Assembly: GCF_000934745.1 (NCBI RefSeq)
Contig: NZ_JYNO01000012.1
Span: forward strand, 62,001-126,000
Reading direction: 5' to 3'
From: Desulfonatronum thioautotrophicum
Lineage (GTDB): Bacteria; Desulfobacterota; Desulfovibrionia; Desulfovibrionales; Desulfonatronaceae
DNA length: 64,000 nucleotides
Positions 1 to 8,683 of this stretch are shown in pieces. Both the position numbers and the translations under genes were made by a program. The stretch's first letter is position 1; each line of letters opens with the position of its first letter. Below the pieces are notes generated by a model, which saw only the letters and a program-made list of their open reading frames with translations, made no database searches and was not told the origin of the DNA.

Positions 1-244
1 GATCGAAATCATGAAACCGGACATCTTCTGCGCCGGCATCAAGGAAAAGTACTCGGTTCAGAAGCTGGGCATTCCGCTGAAGCAGTTGCACAACTACGAT
101 ATCGGCGGCCCCTATGCCGGATTCAAGGGCGCCATCAATTTCTTCAGGGATATTGACCGGATGGTCAACAGCAAAGTCTGGTCCTACATGAAGGCCCCTT
201 GGCAGGAGAAGCCGGAACTCTCCGCAACGTACGTCTGGGAATAA
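1..244 (+). CDS. nifD: Nitrogenase MoFe protein alpha chain, C-terminal end (partial)
   Basis: Only the last ~80 codons are present; the frame is open from the first bases of the window, so the gene starts upstream. The MoFe protein alpha chain carries the FeMo-cofactor that reduces N2. The visible tail contains the NifD-typical stretch IGGPYAGFKGAINF and ends with MVNSKVWSYMKAPW, both conserved close to the C-terminus. nifK follows after 19 bp, the normal nifDK order. The FeMo-co ligands cannot be checked here; the homocitrate-contacting His region also lies outside the window. Confidence 0.95.
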   Translation, partial: IEIMKPDIFCAGIKEKYSVQKLGIPLKQLHNYDIGGPYAGFKGAINFFRDIDRMVNSKVWSYMKAPWQEKPELSATYVWE

Positions 245-263
245 GCGAAGGAAGGATACGATC

Positions 264-1643
264 ATGACATTACTCCGACACACTCCAGTAGAAATCAAGG
301 AACGCAAGGCGCTGTCCATCAACCCGGCCAAGACCTGCCAGCCCGTGGGTGCCATGTACGCGGCCCTGGGCATTCATGGATGTCTGCCGCACAGCCACGG
401 TTCCCAGGGTTGCTGCGCCTATCACCGCAGCGCGCTGACCAAGCACTACAAGGAGCCGGTTTCCGCGGCCACCAGTTCGTTTACCGAAGGTGCGTCCGTT
501 TTTGGCGGCCAGGCCAATCTGCTCCAGGCCATCAACAACATCTTCACCGTGTACGAACCCGATGTGATCGCCGTGCACACCACGTGCTTGTCTGAAACCA
601 TTGGGGACGACGTGCCCCAGATCACGGACAAGGCCCGCCAGGAAGGAAAGATTCCTGAAGGCAAATTCGTGGTCAGCGCTTCCACCCCCAGCTATGTGGG
701 CTCCCATGTGACCGGTTTCGCGAACATGGTCATGGGCACGTTGAAGGGGTTTTCCGAGAAAACCGGGAAGAAGAACGGCAAGGTGAACATCATTCCAGGC
801 TTCGTGGAGCCCTCGGACATGGAGGAACTCAAGCGCATGTCCACGGTTATGGGCGTACAGACAATCCTCTTTCCGGACACTTCCGGCGTGCTGAACGGCC
901 CGCTGACCGGCGAGTACAAGATGTTCCCGGACGGCGGCACGACCGTTCCCGAGCTGCGCTCCACTGGGGACAGCATCGGGACCCTGGCTCTGGGCGAATG
1001 GGCCTCGGCCGAGGGTGCCAAGTATCTGGACAGCACCCACAAAGTGCCTTGCAAGATTTTGGATCTGCCCATCGGCCTGAAGGCCACAGACCGGTTCGTT
1101 GACGCCCTGCGCATGATCACCGGTCGCCACGTGCCGGACCTGATCGCCCATGAGCGCGGGCAGCTGGTGGATTTGATTTCGGACATGCACCAGTACTTCT
1201 ACCACAAGAAGGTGGCCCTGGTGGGCGATCCGGACCAGGTCATCGCTCTGACCGAATTCCTGACCTCCATTGACATGTGCCCCGTGCACATCGTCACCGG
1301 AACACCGGGCAAGAAGTTCGAGGCCCGGATCAAGGAAATCACCAAGGACAGCCCCTTCCCGGTCAATGTCAAAGCTCTTGGCGATATGTTCCTGCTGCAT
1401 CAGTGGATCAAGAACGATCCCGTGGATCTGCTCATCGGCAACACCTATTGCAAATACATCGCCCGGGACGAGGACATCCCACTGATCCGCCACGGCTTCC
1501 CCATTATTGATCGCGTCGGTCATCAGTACTTTCCCACGGTCGGCTACAAGGGCGGCTTGCGCCTGCTGGAAAAGATTCTGGACGCCCTGCTGACCCGCAT
1601 TGACCGCGACGCTCCGGAAGATTGCTTCGAGCTGACGTACTAG
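264..1643 (+). CDS. nifK: Nitrogenase MoFe protein beta chain
   Basis: This is the beta subunit of the alpha2-beta2 MoFe protein, which shares the P-cluster with NifD in the cytoplasm. Cys25, Cys50 and Cys108 keep the spacing (25 and 58 residues) of the Azotobacter P-cluster ligands Cys70, Cys95 and Cys153, in the contexts KTCQPVGA, HGSQGC and HTTCLSETIGDD. At 459 residues it is the short NifK form without the ~45-residue N-terminal extension of the Azotobacter protein. The ATG follows a GAAGGA ribosome binding site. It lies 19 bp after nifD and ahead of a ferredoxin gene, all on the same strand. Confidence 0.97.
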   Translation: MTLLRHTPVEIKERKALSINPAKTCQPVGAMYAALGIHGCLPHSHGSQGCCAYHRSALTKHYKEPVSAATSSFTEGASVFGGQANLLQAINNIFTVYEPDVIAVHTTCLSETIGDDVPQITDKARQEGKIPEGKFVVSASTPSYVGSHVTGFANMVMGTLKGFSEKTGKKNGKVNIIPGFVEPSDMEELKRMSTVMGVQTILFPDTSGVLNGPLTGEYKMFPDGGTTVPELRSTGDSIGTLALGEWASAEGAKYLDSTHKVPCKILDLPIGLKATDRFVDALRMITGRHVPDLIAHERGQLVDLISDMHQYFYHKKVALVGDPDQVIALTEFLTSIDMCPVHIVTGTPGKKFEARIKEITKDSPFPVNVKALGDMFLLHQWIKNDPVDLLIGNTYCKYIARDEDIPLIRHGFPIIDRVGHQYFPTVGYKGGLRLLEKILDALLTRIDRDAPEDCFELTY

Positions 1644-1668
1644 GTCAGAGGACAGCAGACAGGGGACG

Positions 1669-1710
1669 GAATTCAGGAGTCAGGATTCAGGATTCAGGAT
1701 TCAGGATTCG
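1669..1710. repeat. Short tandem ATTCAGGA-type repeat between nifK and the ferredoxin gene
   Basis: Four or more near-identical steps of GGATTCA(GGA) occur just after nifK, starting in ATTCAGGAGTCAGG. Related AATTCAGAAGTCAGAA and AATCTGAAATCTGAAATC tracts lie at 4975-5010 and 62237-62275, also between genes. Function is unknown; slippage-derived spacer DNA is a plain explanation. Confidence 0.6.
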
Positions 1711-1802
1711 GAAGGCTTCTTGAGGATTGCTGTCGGGAATACGCCAACATGAAAAACCAGGGTGGCCAAGGGGATGCACTGGGATAGAAGAGGAGAAATA
1801 AC

Positions 1803-2102
1803 GTGGAAAAGCCGAAGCATCATTTGTTTGTTTGCGCCAGTTTTCGGACCAAGGGCGAGCCCAAGGGGGTTTGCCATAAAAGTACAATTGGTCTGTTGCC
1901 CTATATTGACGAAGAGATTCTGGACCGCGGTCTGGACGTTCTGGTGACCAGCACAGGGTGTCTGAAGCAGTGCGAAAACGGTCCTGTGATGGTCGTCTAT
2001 CCCGAGGGATGGTGGTTTGGGAAAGTAGACAGCGAAGATGCGGTGGATGCCATCCTGGATGGGCTGGAAGAGGGCGAACCGGCCAAGGAATATCTGCTGT
2101 AG
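1803..2102 (+). CDS. Thioredoxin-like [2Fe-2S] ferredoxin of the nif cluster
   Basis: This 99-residue protein resembles the Shethna FeS protein I family, thioredoxin-fold [2Fe-2S] ferredoxins encoded in nif clusters. Cluster ligands are Cys11, Cys24, Cys53 and Cys57 (C-x12-C, then C-x3-C in TGCLKQC), followed by the family-typical VVYPEGWWFGKV. The GTG start follows a strong AGGAGA site. It sits between nifK and nifE, so a role in electron supply to nitrogenase or cofactor assembly is likely by context. Its exact partner is not shown by the sequence. Confidence 0.85.
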   Translation: MEKPKHHLFVCASFRTKGEPKGVCHKSTIGLLPYIDEEILDRGLDVLVTSTGCLKQCENGPVMVVYPEGWWFGKVDSEDAVDAILDGLEEGEPAKEYLL

Positions 2103-2194
2103 CGGGGGGGAGGGTGGTTTGTGGCCGTGACAGACTTTTGGAAACAGCTGCAAACCACGCCCCGTACACCACCAACATCAAAGCGAGAACAATC

Positions 2195-3598
2195 ATGGAA
2201 CCCGTGATCTTTGAGGAACGAAAAACACAGATTCATCGCAAGGGAGCGGAGCCGTTCTCCATTTCCTGCAACAAAAGCAGCCTGGCCGGAGCCGTGAGCC
2301 AGCGGGCCTGTGTGTTCTGCGGATCCCGGGTGGTGCTCTATCCCATCGCCGACGCCTTGCACCTGGTGCATGGCCCTATTGGTTGCGCGGTCTACACCTG
2401 GGACATCCGTGGAGCCATGTCCTCCGGGCCGGAACTCCATCGTCTGAGTTTTTCCACAGATCTGCGCGAGAAAGATGTGATCTTTGGTGGCGAAAAGAAG
2501 TTGTATCAGGCCCTGGTGGAGTTGATCGACCGGCACGGACCCAATGCGGCATTTGTCTATTCCACCTGCATTGTCGGAATCATCGGCGATGACCTGAAGG
2601 CCGTATGCAAGAAAGTTGAAGCGGAAAAAGGCATTCCGGTCATCCCGGTCCAGTCTGAAGGCTTCAAGGGCAACAAGCGCGAGGGATATCTGGCGGCCTG
2701 TCAGGCCATGTTCACCCTTGTCGGCACCGGAGACACCTCGGCCATTTCCCCCTTGAGCGTGAATATTCTCGGGGATTTTAACCTGGCCGGGGAAATCTGG
2801 ATCATCCAGGACTATCTGAAGCGGATGGGCGTGGAGGTGGTGGCCAACATAACCGGTGACGGAAGAGTGGAAGAGGTGCGCCGGGCCCACGGAGCAGCCC
2901 TGAATCTGGTCCAGTGCTCCGGGGCGACCATGGATCTGGCCAAAATGATGAAGGAAAAGTACGGCATCCCGTTCAAGAAGGTATCCTATTTCGGCATCGA
3001 GGACATGTCTGATGCATTGTACGAGGTGGCCAGGTTTTTCGAGGACAAGGACCCGGATATCATGGTCCGGACCCAGGATTTGGTGCGGGAGGAACTGACG
3101 GCGTTGTATCCCAAGCTGCAGACCCTGCGCAAGGATCTGGAGGGCAAGAAGGCGGCCATCTACGTGGGGGGGGCGTTCAAGGCCTTTTCCCTGATCAAGT
3201 CTTTCCGCCATCTGGGAATGGACGTGGTCATGGTCGGTTCCCAGACCGGCACCGAGGAGGATTACCAGGAGCTGGCCGAGATTACCGACGAAGGCACGAT
3301 CATCGTGGACGATACCAACCCTTTGGAGCTCTCGGCGTTCATCAAGGAAAAGGATGTGGATATTTTTGTCGGCGGGGTCAAGGAACGGCCCATTGCCTAT
3401 AAGCTCGGGGTCGGCTTCTGCGATCACAACCATGAACGCAAGGAGGCCTTGGAGGGCTTTCTGGGCATGTATAATTTCGCCAAGGAAGTTCATGCCACGG
3501 TAACCAGTCCGGTTTGGAATTTCACCCCAAGGCGGCGGAAATCGCCCATTGCCGCACCGGATGTCGCGGTATGCGCGGGAGAGGAGAGGACGTCATGA
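2195..3598 (+). CDS. nifE: FeMo-cofactor scaffold protein NifE
   Basis: NifE pairs with NifN as the scaffold on which the NifB product matures into FeMo-co before transfer to NifDK. The frame is open from 1958, but ATG 2195 gives the family N-terminus (MEPVIFEERK) and the usual 467-residue length. Cysteines of the NifD-like fold are at residues 25, 39, 42 and 64 (RACVFCGS, GPIGCAVY). The stop overlaps the nifN start by 4 bp (ATGA), indicating translational coupling. The last ~25 residues are poorly conserved and Arg/Ala-rich. Confidence 0.96.
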   Translation: MEPVIFEERKTQIHRKGAEPFSISCNKSSLAGAVSQRACVFCGSRVVLYPIADALHLVHGPIGCAVYTWDIRGAMSSGPELHRLSFSTDLREKDVIFGGEKKLYQALVELIDRHGPNAAFVYSTCIVGIIGDDLKAVCKKVEAEKGIPVIPVQSEGFKGNKREGYLAACQAMFTLVGTGDTSAISPLSVNILGDFNLAGEIWIIQDYLKRMGVEVVANITGDGRVEEVRRAHGAALNLVQCSGATMDLAKMMKEKYGIPFKKVSYFGIEDMSDALYEVARFFEDKDPDIMVRTQDLVREELTALYPKLQTLRKDLEGKKAAIYVGGAFKAFSLIKSFRHLGMDVVMVGSQTGTEEDYQELAEITDEGTIIVDDTNPLELSAFIKEKDVDIFVGGVKERPIAYKLGVGFCDHNHERKEALEGFLGMYNFAKEVHATVTSPVWNFTPRRRKSPIAAPDVAVCAGEERTS

Positions 3599-4965
3599 AG
3601 AAGGCCGAACCGTTTGTATCCACGACCAACGCCTGCAAGATGTGCACGCCGCTGGGCGCGGCCGTGGCCTTCAAGGGCCTGGAGGGGTGCGTTCCCTTTC
3701 TGCACGGCTCCCAGGGCTGTGCCACCTACATGCGCCGGTACATCATCAGCCATTTCCGTGAGCCCATGGACATCGCCTCTTCCAGTTTGGGGGAGAAGGA
3801 CGCGGTCTACGGGGGCAAGGCAAATCTGATGCAGGGCATGCTTAATGTCATCGGCAAGTACAAGGCCCAGGCCGTGGGTATTGCCACCACCTGCCTGACC
3901 GAGACCATCGGTGATGACGTTTCCCAGATCCTGCATGAGTTCAAGAAGGAGTGTCTGGCGGAACTCAACGGGGACATGCCTGCCCTGATCCACGTCAGCA
4001 CCCCCTCCTACGGCGGATCGCACATGGAGGGTTTTCATGCCGCGGTTCGGTCCATGGCCGATCAGCTGGCTGATCCGGCCGCGGCCAAGCATAATGGCGT
4101 GAACCTTTTTCCTGGGTTCGTCTCCGCGGAGGACATCCGCCACCTCCAGGACATCTTCGCCCATTTCGGGCTATCGGTGACCGTCCTGCCGGACTATTCC
4201 GAAACCCTGGATGGGCCGGCCCTGGAAGACTACCAGAACATTCCCGGCGGGGGGACGCCACTGGACGCCGTCCGGGCCATGCCCGGGGCCAGGGTCAGCA
4301 TTGAATGCGGGCGGACCATCAAGGCAGGTCTCAGCGCCGGCAAGGTGTTGCAGGAAAAGCACGGCGTAGCGCTACACTCCCTGGGGTTGCCCATTGGCCT
4401 GCGGGAGAGTGATGCCCTGTTCGCCACCCTGGAGTCCCTGGCCGGTTGTGCCGCTCCACGGCGCTACGCCCTGGAGCGTGGTCAGTTGCTGGACGCCATG
4501 GTGGACGGCCACAAGTACGTGGCCGGGAAAAAAGCCGTAGTTTACGGAGAGGAAGATCTGGTCGTGGGCATGACGTCTTTTTTAAGTGAAATCGGCATCA
4601 AGCCGGTCCTTGTGGCCACTGGTGGTGAGTCTGGTCTTCTGAACGAGGCCGTCTCCGTCGTCACTGAGGAATTTCCGGGAGAACCGCCACAGGTTCGCGA
4701 CGGTGTGGATTTCTATCAGATCGTGGCCGAAGCCGAAGCCCTGGAACCGGATTTGGTGATCGGCAACAGCAAAGGCTACCGCGAGCTGGCCCGGGCCCGG
4801 AATATTCCGCTGATCCGGGTGGGCTTCCCGATTCATGACCGATTCGGCTCCCAGCGCGTGCTGCATGTGGGCTATCGGGGAGCGTTGAACCTCTATGACA
4901 TGATCGTCAACGCGCTGATCGAGAAGAAACAGGACGATTCGCCGGTTGGGTACGGGTATATATAA
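3595..4965 (+). CDS. nifN: FeMo-cofactor scaffold protein NifN
   Basis: NifN is the NifK-like partner of NifE in the NifEN scaffold. ATG 3595 was chosen over the longer open frame from 3514 because it overlaps the nifE stop as ATGA and follows GAGGAGAGGA. The N-terminus shows TNACKMCTPLGA and HGSQGCATY, with cysteines at 14, 17, 32 and 42, and later TTCLTETIGDD like NifK. The product is 456 residues. Some relatives have a fused NifN-NifB; here nifB is separate and begins 173 bp later. Confidence 0.96.
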   Translation: MKKAEPFVSTTNACKMCTPLGAAVAFKGLEGCVPFLHGSQGCATYMRRYIISHFREPMDIASSSLGEKDAVYGGKANLMQGMLNVIGKYKAQAVGIATTCLTETIGDDVSQILHEFKKECLAELNGDMPALIHVSTPSYGGSHMEGFHAAVRSMADQLADPAAAKHNGVNLFPGFVSAEDIRHLQDIFAHFGLSVTVLPDYSETLDGPALEDYQNIPGGGTPLDAVRAMPGARVSIECGRTIKAGLSAGKVLQEKHGVALHSLGLPIGLRESDALFATLESLAGCAAPRRYALERGQLLDAMVDGHKYVAGKKAVVYGEEDLVVGMTSFLSEIGIKPVLVATGGESGLLNEAVSVVTEEFPGEPPQVRDGVDFYQIVAEAEALEPDLVIGNSKGYRELARARNIPLIRVGFPIHDRFGSQRVLHVGYRGALNLYDMIVNALIEKKQDDSPVGYGYI

Positions 4966-4974
4966 GATTGAATG

Positions 4975-5116
4975 GAATTCAGAAGTCAGAAATCAGAATT
5001 CAGAAGACAGGAACTGTCAGGTTATGGCAGGGCGAAGCGTGAGAAACATCGATTCCACCCGAATGTTTCAGGAAATCATTGACATAATATTCTGAATTTC
5101 GACTCCTGAATTCTTC
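4975..5116. repeat. Degenerate CAGAATTCAGAAG-type repeats between nifN and nifB
   Basis: The 173-bp nifN-nifB spacer has repeated AATTCAGAA/GTCAGAAATCAGAA steps at 4975-5010. Reverse-oriented TCTGAATTTCGACTCCTGAATTC follows near 5092-5114, making an imperfect inverted arrangement. It belongs with the similar tract after nifK. No gene fits the spacer. Confidence 0.5.
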
Positions 5117-5138
5117 AAAATACATAAGGATAGCAGCC

Positions 5139-6416
5139 ATGAGCACTCCAGATACCACCAAGCATCCCTGCTTCAATGTCAAGGCCAAGGGCGACTGCGG
5201 GCGCATCCATCTTCCCGTGGCTCCCAAATGCAACATCATGTGCAACTACTGCAATCGCAAGTACGATTGCATGAACGAATCGCGTCCAGGGGTGACCTCG
5301 GCGGTGCTCAAGCCCTACCAGGCCGTGGAATATCTGGCGCAGGTTCTGGAAAAGGAACCGCGTATAACGGTGGTCGGCATCGCTGGTCCGGGCGATCCCT
5401 TTGCCAATGCGGACGAAACACTGGAGACGCTGCGTTTGATCCGGGAACGCTTCCCACAGATGCTTTTTTGCCTTTCCAGCAACGGCCTGGGGGTCCCGGC
5501 CCATCTGGATGCGCTCAAGGATTATGGTGTCACGCACATGACCATTACCGTGAATGCGGTGGATCCGGAAATCGGCAAGGAATTCTATGCCTGGGTGCGG
5601 GACGGCAAGAAAATTTACCGTGGCCTGGATGCGGCCAAGCTGATGTGGGAGCGCCAGGAAGCGGCCATCCGGGGGCTCAAGAAGCGGGGCATCACCGTCA
5701 AGGTGAATACCATTGTCACCCCAGGGGTCAATGACACGCATGTCGAAGCCATCGCCGTAAAGATGCGTGAACTCGGGGTGGACTTGCTGAACTGCATGCC
5801 TTTGTATCCCACGGCGGAAACAATTTTTGAGGATGTCCCCGAGCCTGGCAAGGAAGAAATGGAGGTCATTCGTGGCATGGCCGAGGCGTATCTGCCTCAG
5901 ATGCGACATTGCAAGCGGTGCCGGGCTGATGCCGTGGGACTCCTGGACCAGGACAAGTCCTCGGAACTCGCTTCCTGTCTGAGTTCCTGCTCCAAGACAT
6001 TGCCGCCCATGCGCACTGAGGACAAGCCGTTCGTGGCCGTGGCCAGCATGGAAGGTGTGCTGGTCAATCAGCACCTTGGCGAAGCGCCGTCCTTTCAGAT
6101 CTGGGGGCCGCAAAACGGAACTTATGCCATGTTGGAAGTCCGGAAGGCACCCCCCAAAGGAGGCGGCGCCAAGCGCTGGTACGATATGGCTGAACTACTC
6201 AAGGACTGTCGGGCCGTCCTTGTTTCCGGGGTCGGCGATACGCCCATGGCCATCCTCAGTGAAGAGGGCATTACTCCTTTGGAGATGAGTGGCTTTATCC
6301 AGGAAGGGCTGGAAGCCGTCTACACCAGCGGCAACGTGAGCGCATTCAAACGCCGCCGCGAGGGGAAAGGCTGTCAAACCATGGGCTGCACCGGTGATGG
6401 TGGGGGCTGCGGTTGA
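5139..6416 (+). CDS. nifB: FeMo-cofactor biosynthesis protein NifB with C-terminal NifX-like domain
   Basis: NifB is a radical SAM enzyme that fuses two [4Fe-4S] units and inserts carbide to give NifB-co, the FeMo-co core. The radical SAM motif is Cys31-x3-Cys35-x2-Cys38 (CNIMCNYC), and HPCFN near residue 9 is the NifB signature. From about residue 300 a dinitrogenase iron-molybdenum cofactor-binding (NifX/NafY-like) domain follows (FVAVASMEGVLVNQHLGEA). The 425-residue protein ends in a Cys/Gly-rich tail (CQTMGCTGDGGGCG). AAGGA precedes the ATG. It closes the visible nif group and a strong terminator follows. Confidence 0.96.
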   Translation: MSTPDTTKHPCFNVKAKGDCGRIHLPVAPKCNIMCNYCNRKYDCMNESRPGVTSAVLKPYQAVEYLAQVLEKEPRITVVGIAGPGDPFANADETLETLRLIRERFPQMLFCLSSNGLGVPAHLDALKDYGVTHMTITVNAVDPEIGKEFYAWVRDGKKIYRGLDAAKLMWERQEAAIRGLKKRGITVKVNTIVTPGVNDTHVEAIAVKMRELGVDLLNCMPLYPTAETIFEDVPEPGKEEMEVIRGMAEAYLPQMRHCKRCRADAVGLLDQDKSSELASCLSSCSKTLPPMRTEDKPFVAVASMEGVLVNQHLGEAPSFQIWGPQNGTYAMLEVRKAPPKGGGAKRWYDMAELLKDCRAVLVSGVGDTPMAILSEEGITPLEMSGFIQEGLEAVYTSGNVSAFKRRREGKGCQTMGCTGDGGGCG

Positions 6417-6490
6417 GATCCAGCACATCTGGAGGTGTCGTTCATCGACCGTGAAATCCGGCAATTCTTTGACATACCGTGAGCCGTCCA

Positions 6491-6522
6491 GGGCCGTGAA
6501 GCAAGCTTCACGGCCCTTTTTT
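6491..6522 (+). terminator. Rho-independent terminator after nifB
   Basis: GGGCCGTGAAG pairs with CTTCACGGCCC across a very short loop and is followed by six T. It lies 75 bp after the nifB stop and ends the nif transcription unit. Confidence 0.9.
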
Positions 6523-6659
6523 CTGGTGTACAGATGGGGCGAGAGGAGGGTGTCCAGAAACGCATCCGGCGGATATGCAAGAAATATCCTGGTTTGGCTT
6601 TAGTCTTGCAGAAATACTTAGTGAGCTTTGCCATGATCCATAACCCAGGAGTGCATCAA

Positions 6660-8141
6660 ATGCGCATGAGCGAGTCCCAGAATCAGGCCGCAATCCTCTG
6701 TGTCGGGCTGAGCCCGCGACAAGAGGAAGAAATCCAGGCTATTCTTGGTCCGGAGTTATCCCTGGAGCGCCACCCTTTTTCAGGGTCAGGCAAGCAATCC
6801 GGCAACCATTTGCCGCTGATGGCCCTGATCTCCTGGAGAGGGGTACATGGCCGGATCAATGCGTTGATCCGTGACGGCCTGCAGGGAGAGGAGTCCCTGC
6901 CGCGAGTGCTCATTCTGGACGCAGAAGTGGCTCAGGCCGACCTGGAGAGGGTTATTGACGCCGGCTTCGCGGCGGTTCTGCGCTATCCTCTCGAGCCGGA
7001 GCGGATCCAGCGGTTGGTCGGTCAACTGCAAGATTCACAAGGAATGTACAAGGACCTCTACCATATGGCTCAGGAAATCTGTCTGGAACGAGAAATTCTT
7101 TCTCGCCAGGCTGATTTATTACAATTTTTTAACAAAATTCTCACCAATGCAAGCTTTTCCCTCGATCCCGTGGAGATCCTGCATCAAGCCCACCAGGATC
7201 TCCAGATCCTGCTGCCGGTCAAAAGCGTGGATGCGATATTCTGGCAAGCTGACAAGGAACATCGCCTGGAAGCGGAATTGTTCATTCATGAATATTCCGG
7301 CAAGACCATGCAGGACAAGATGATCGCCTTTCTGCTGCAAAGCGCGGAGAAGCACGCTGACGAAACGATTGACAACTACCATGTCAATTTCATGTCCAAA
7401 ATGGACGGGGCCGGGGAACTGCAGGAGGTCACCAAAGAGGCTGTTCTGGTATTGCCCTTGCGCTTTGGTGGTAAAAGCTTCGGGTGTATCAGTATTGCCT
7501 CGGAAAAAATTTCCCGGTTGGGTCGCGATCGCCTGCAGACCATTTTGGCGGCCGTTAACCATCTGGCCCTGGCATTGCGCAACGCCCTGCTGTTTCGGGA
7601 GATGCGCACCCGAGCGGATCGGGATGCGCTGACCCGGCTGCCCAATCGTCACTTTTTTGACGAGCGGATGGTCCAAGAGCTCAAGCGCCATCAGCGGTAC
7701 CGGATTCCAATGGCCCTGATGATCATGGATCTGGACCATTTCAAGCGGGTCAACGATACATATGGCCATCAGGCCGGCGACATGGTGCTTCAGGAAATCG
7801 GGCGACTGTTGCAGGAAATGCTGCGCAGTTCGGATCTTGCCGCCAGGTTTGGCGGTGAAGAATTTGTCATGCTGCTCTCACATACGACCGAGGAACAAGC
7901 CTGGTTTCTGGCCGAAAGGTTGCGTGTAGCCATTGCCAAACGCCGTTTTCACTACAAGGGCAAATTTTTCAAGGTCACGGCCAGCATCGGCATTGCCTCG
8001 CTGGAGACAGGCCTGTTCGCCCGGGATGTCGACCTTTTCGAGCAGGCTGACGCAGCTCTTTACCGAGCCAAGGCTGGTGGTCGCAATATGGTCTGCTTGG
8101 CTGGAGAGCAGGACGAGGAGGAGTGCCGCCAATACGCCTAA
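6660..8141 (+). CDS. Diguanylate cyclase with degenerate receiver-like and GAF-like regions
   Basis: The C-terminal third is a GGDEF domain that should make cyclic di-GMP from two GTP. The active-site GGEEF lies near residues 398-402, preceded five residues upstream by RSSD, the product-inhibition I-site (RxxD). The first ~115 residues resemble a response-regulator receiver (RVLILDAE, then VLRYPLEP), but the acidic pocket looks incomplete; residues ~170-320 resemble a GAF sensor. ATG 6660 was chosen because AGGAG precedes it; the open frame extends back to 6534. No transmembrane segment is seen. The gene stands alone between the nif terminator and a repeat element. Confidence 0.85.
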   Translation: MRMSESQNQAAILCVGLSPRQEEEIQAILGPELSLERHPFSGSGKQSGNHLPLMALISWRGVHGRINALIRDGLQGEESLPRVLILDAEVAQADLERVIDAGFAAVLRYPLEPERIQRLVGQLQDSQGMYKDLYHMAQEICLEREILSRQADLLQFFNKILTNASFSLDPVEILHQAHQDLQILLPVKSVDAIFWQADKEHRLEAELFIHEYSGKTMQDKMIAFLLQSAEKHADETIDNYHVNFMSKMDGAGELQEVTKEAVLVLPLRFGGKSFGCISIASEKISRLGRDRLQTILAAVNHLALALRNALLFREMRTRADRDALTRLPNRHFFDERMVQELKRHQRYRIPMALMIMDLDHFKRVNDTYGHQAGDMVLQEIGRLLQEMLRSSDLAARFGGEEFVMLLSHTTEEQAWFLAERLRVAIAKRRFHYKGKFFKVTASIGIASLETGLFARDVDLFEQADAALYRAKAGGRNMVCLAGEQDEEECRQYA

Positions 8142-8146
8142 CCACC

Positions 8147-8306
8147 CATTGAAAAACTCCCCATTGCTGCATCGCTGCTCCGGCATTTCCTTTTGTCAAA
8201 GACGCATTCTCGTATTTCGGCACGAGACTCTCCAGTAAGTGCCGGATTGCTCCGTGCACTTGGGATTTTTGAACGGACTGTGGATCAGGACTTTTTCAGC
8301 ACTCAG
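8147..8306 (+). repeat. Dispersed palindromic element, copy A
   Basis: This is a full-length copy of an element with inverted ends: left TTGAAAAACTCCCC, right GGGATTTTTGAACGGACTG. It has an inner CCGGCA/TGCCGG pair and a tail ending CTTTTTCAGCACTCAG. The first bases of the left arm are altered (CCCATTG instead of CAGTCCGTTG). It begins 5 bp after the GGDEF gene and has the same core as copy H at 59046. Confidence 0.85.
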
Positions 8307-8359
8307 CTGAGCGGAGCTGCAAAGCGCCAGCTGTGACTCTTTGGCTGCAGCATCTTGAC

Positions 8360-8388
8360 GGGCTCATCCTCAAAGGGTGAGCCCTTTT
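8360..8388 (+). terminator. Terminator-like hairpin upstream of argF
   Basis: GGGCTCATCC pairs with GGGTGAGCCC with one G-T pair and is followed by TTTTT. No gene ends just before it, so it may terminate read-through from the GGDEF gene or an unrecognised short leader transcript. Confidence 0.6.
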
Positions 8389-8444
8389 TCCTGTCTTTTT
8401 GGCTGAAATGGAGGGGTGCAGCTCCGGGGCTTGCTGTCGCAAGG

Positions 8445-8474
8445 CCATGGGGTTGCCGGTGGGCAACCCCATGG
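8445..8474. repeat. Perfect 13-bp inverted repeat upstream of argF
   Basis: CCATGGGGTTGCC and GGCAACCCCATGG flank a 4-base loop, 210 bp before the argF start. There is no T-run, so it is not a standard terminator. It could act as an RNA structure or operator. Confidence 0.6.
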
Positions 8475-8683
8475 CTGGGGCGTTTGCTGGCAAGGCTGAA
8501 TCTTAACATACAGTTCAGCAGCCCTGGCCGTTAAGTGAATTTACTTCTTTACACCGGCAAATCCCCAGGCTATGCTCATCATTTTTCTTTCCGCAAGAGT
8601 TGCTCCTGACGCGTGTTCACGGTGTGGACCGGGCCGAGGAGTCTTATTACCTTGAATCCCCTTTGGGCGTGCGTGAGGACGAG

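Larger units (their letters stand above)
8142..8683. other. Gene-free spacer between the GGDEF gene and argF
   Basis: These 542 bases hold repeat copy A (8147-8306), a terminator-like hairpin (8360-8388) and a long perfect hairpin (8445-8474). No convincing gene was found on either strand; the apparent frames run through the palindromes. Confidence 0.6.

Noticed and set aside
270-1523. Long minus-strand open frame opposite nifK
   Set aside because: It is the antisense shadow of a clear nifK gene in GC-rich DNA, with no recognisable protein pattern.
5115-6113. Minus-strand frame opposite nifB
   Set aside because: It has no ribosome site or family motif and is explained by the codon use of nifB.
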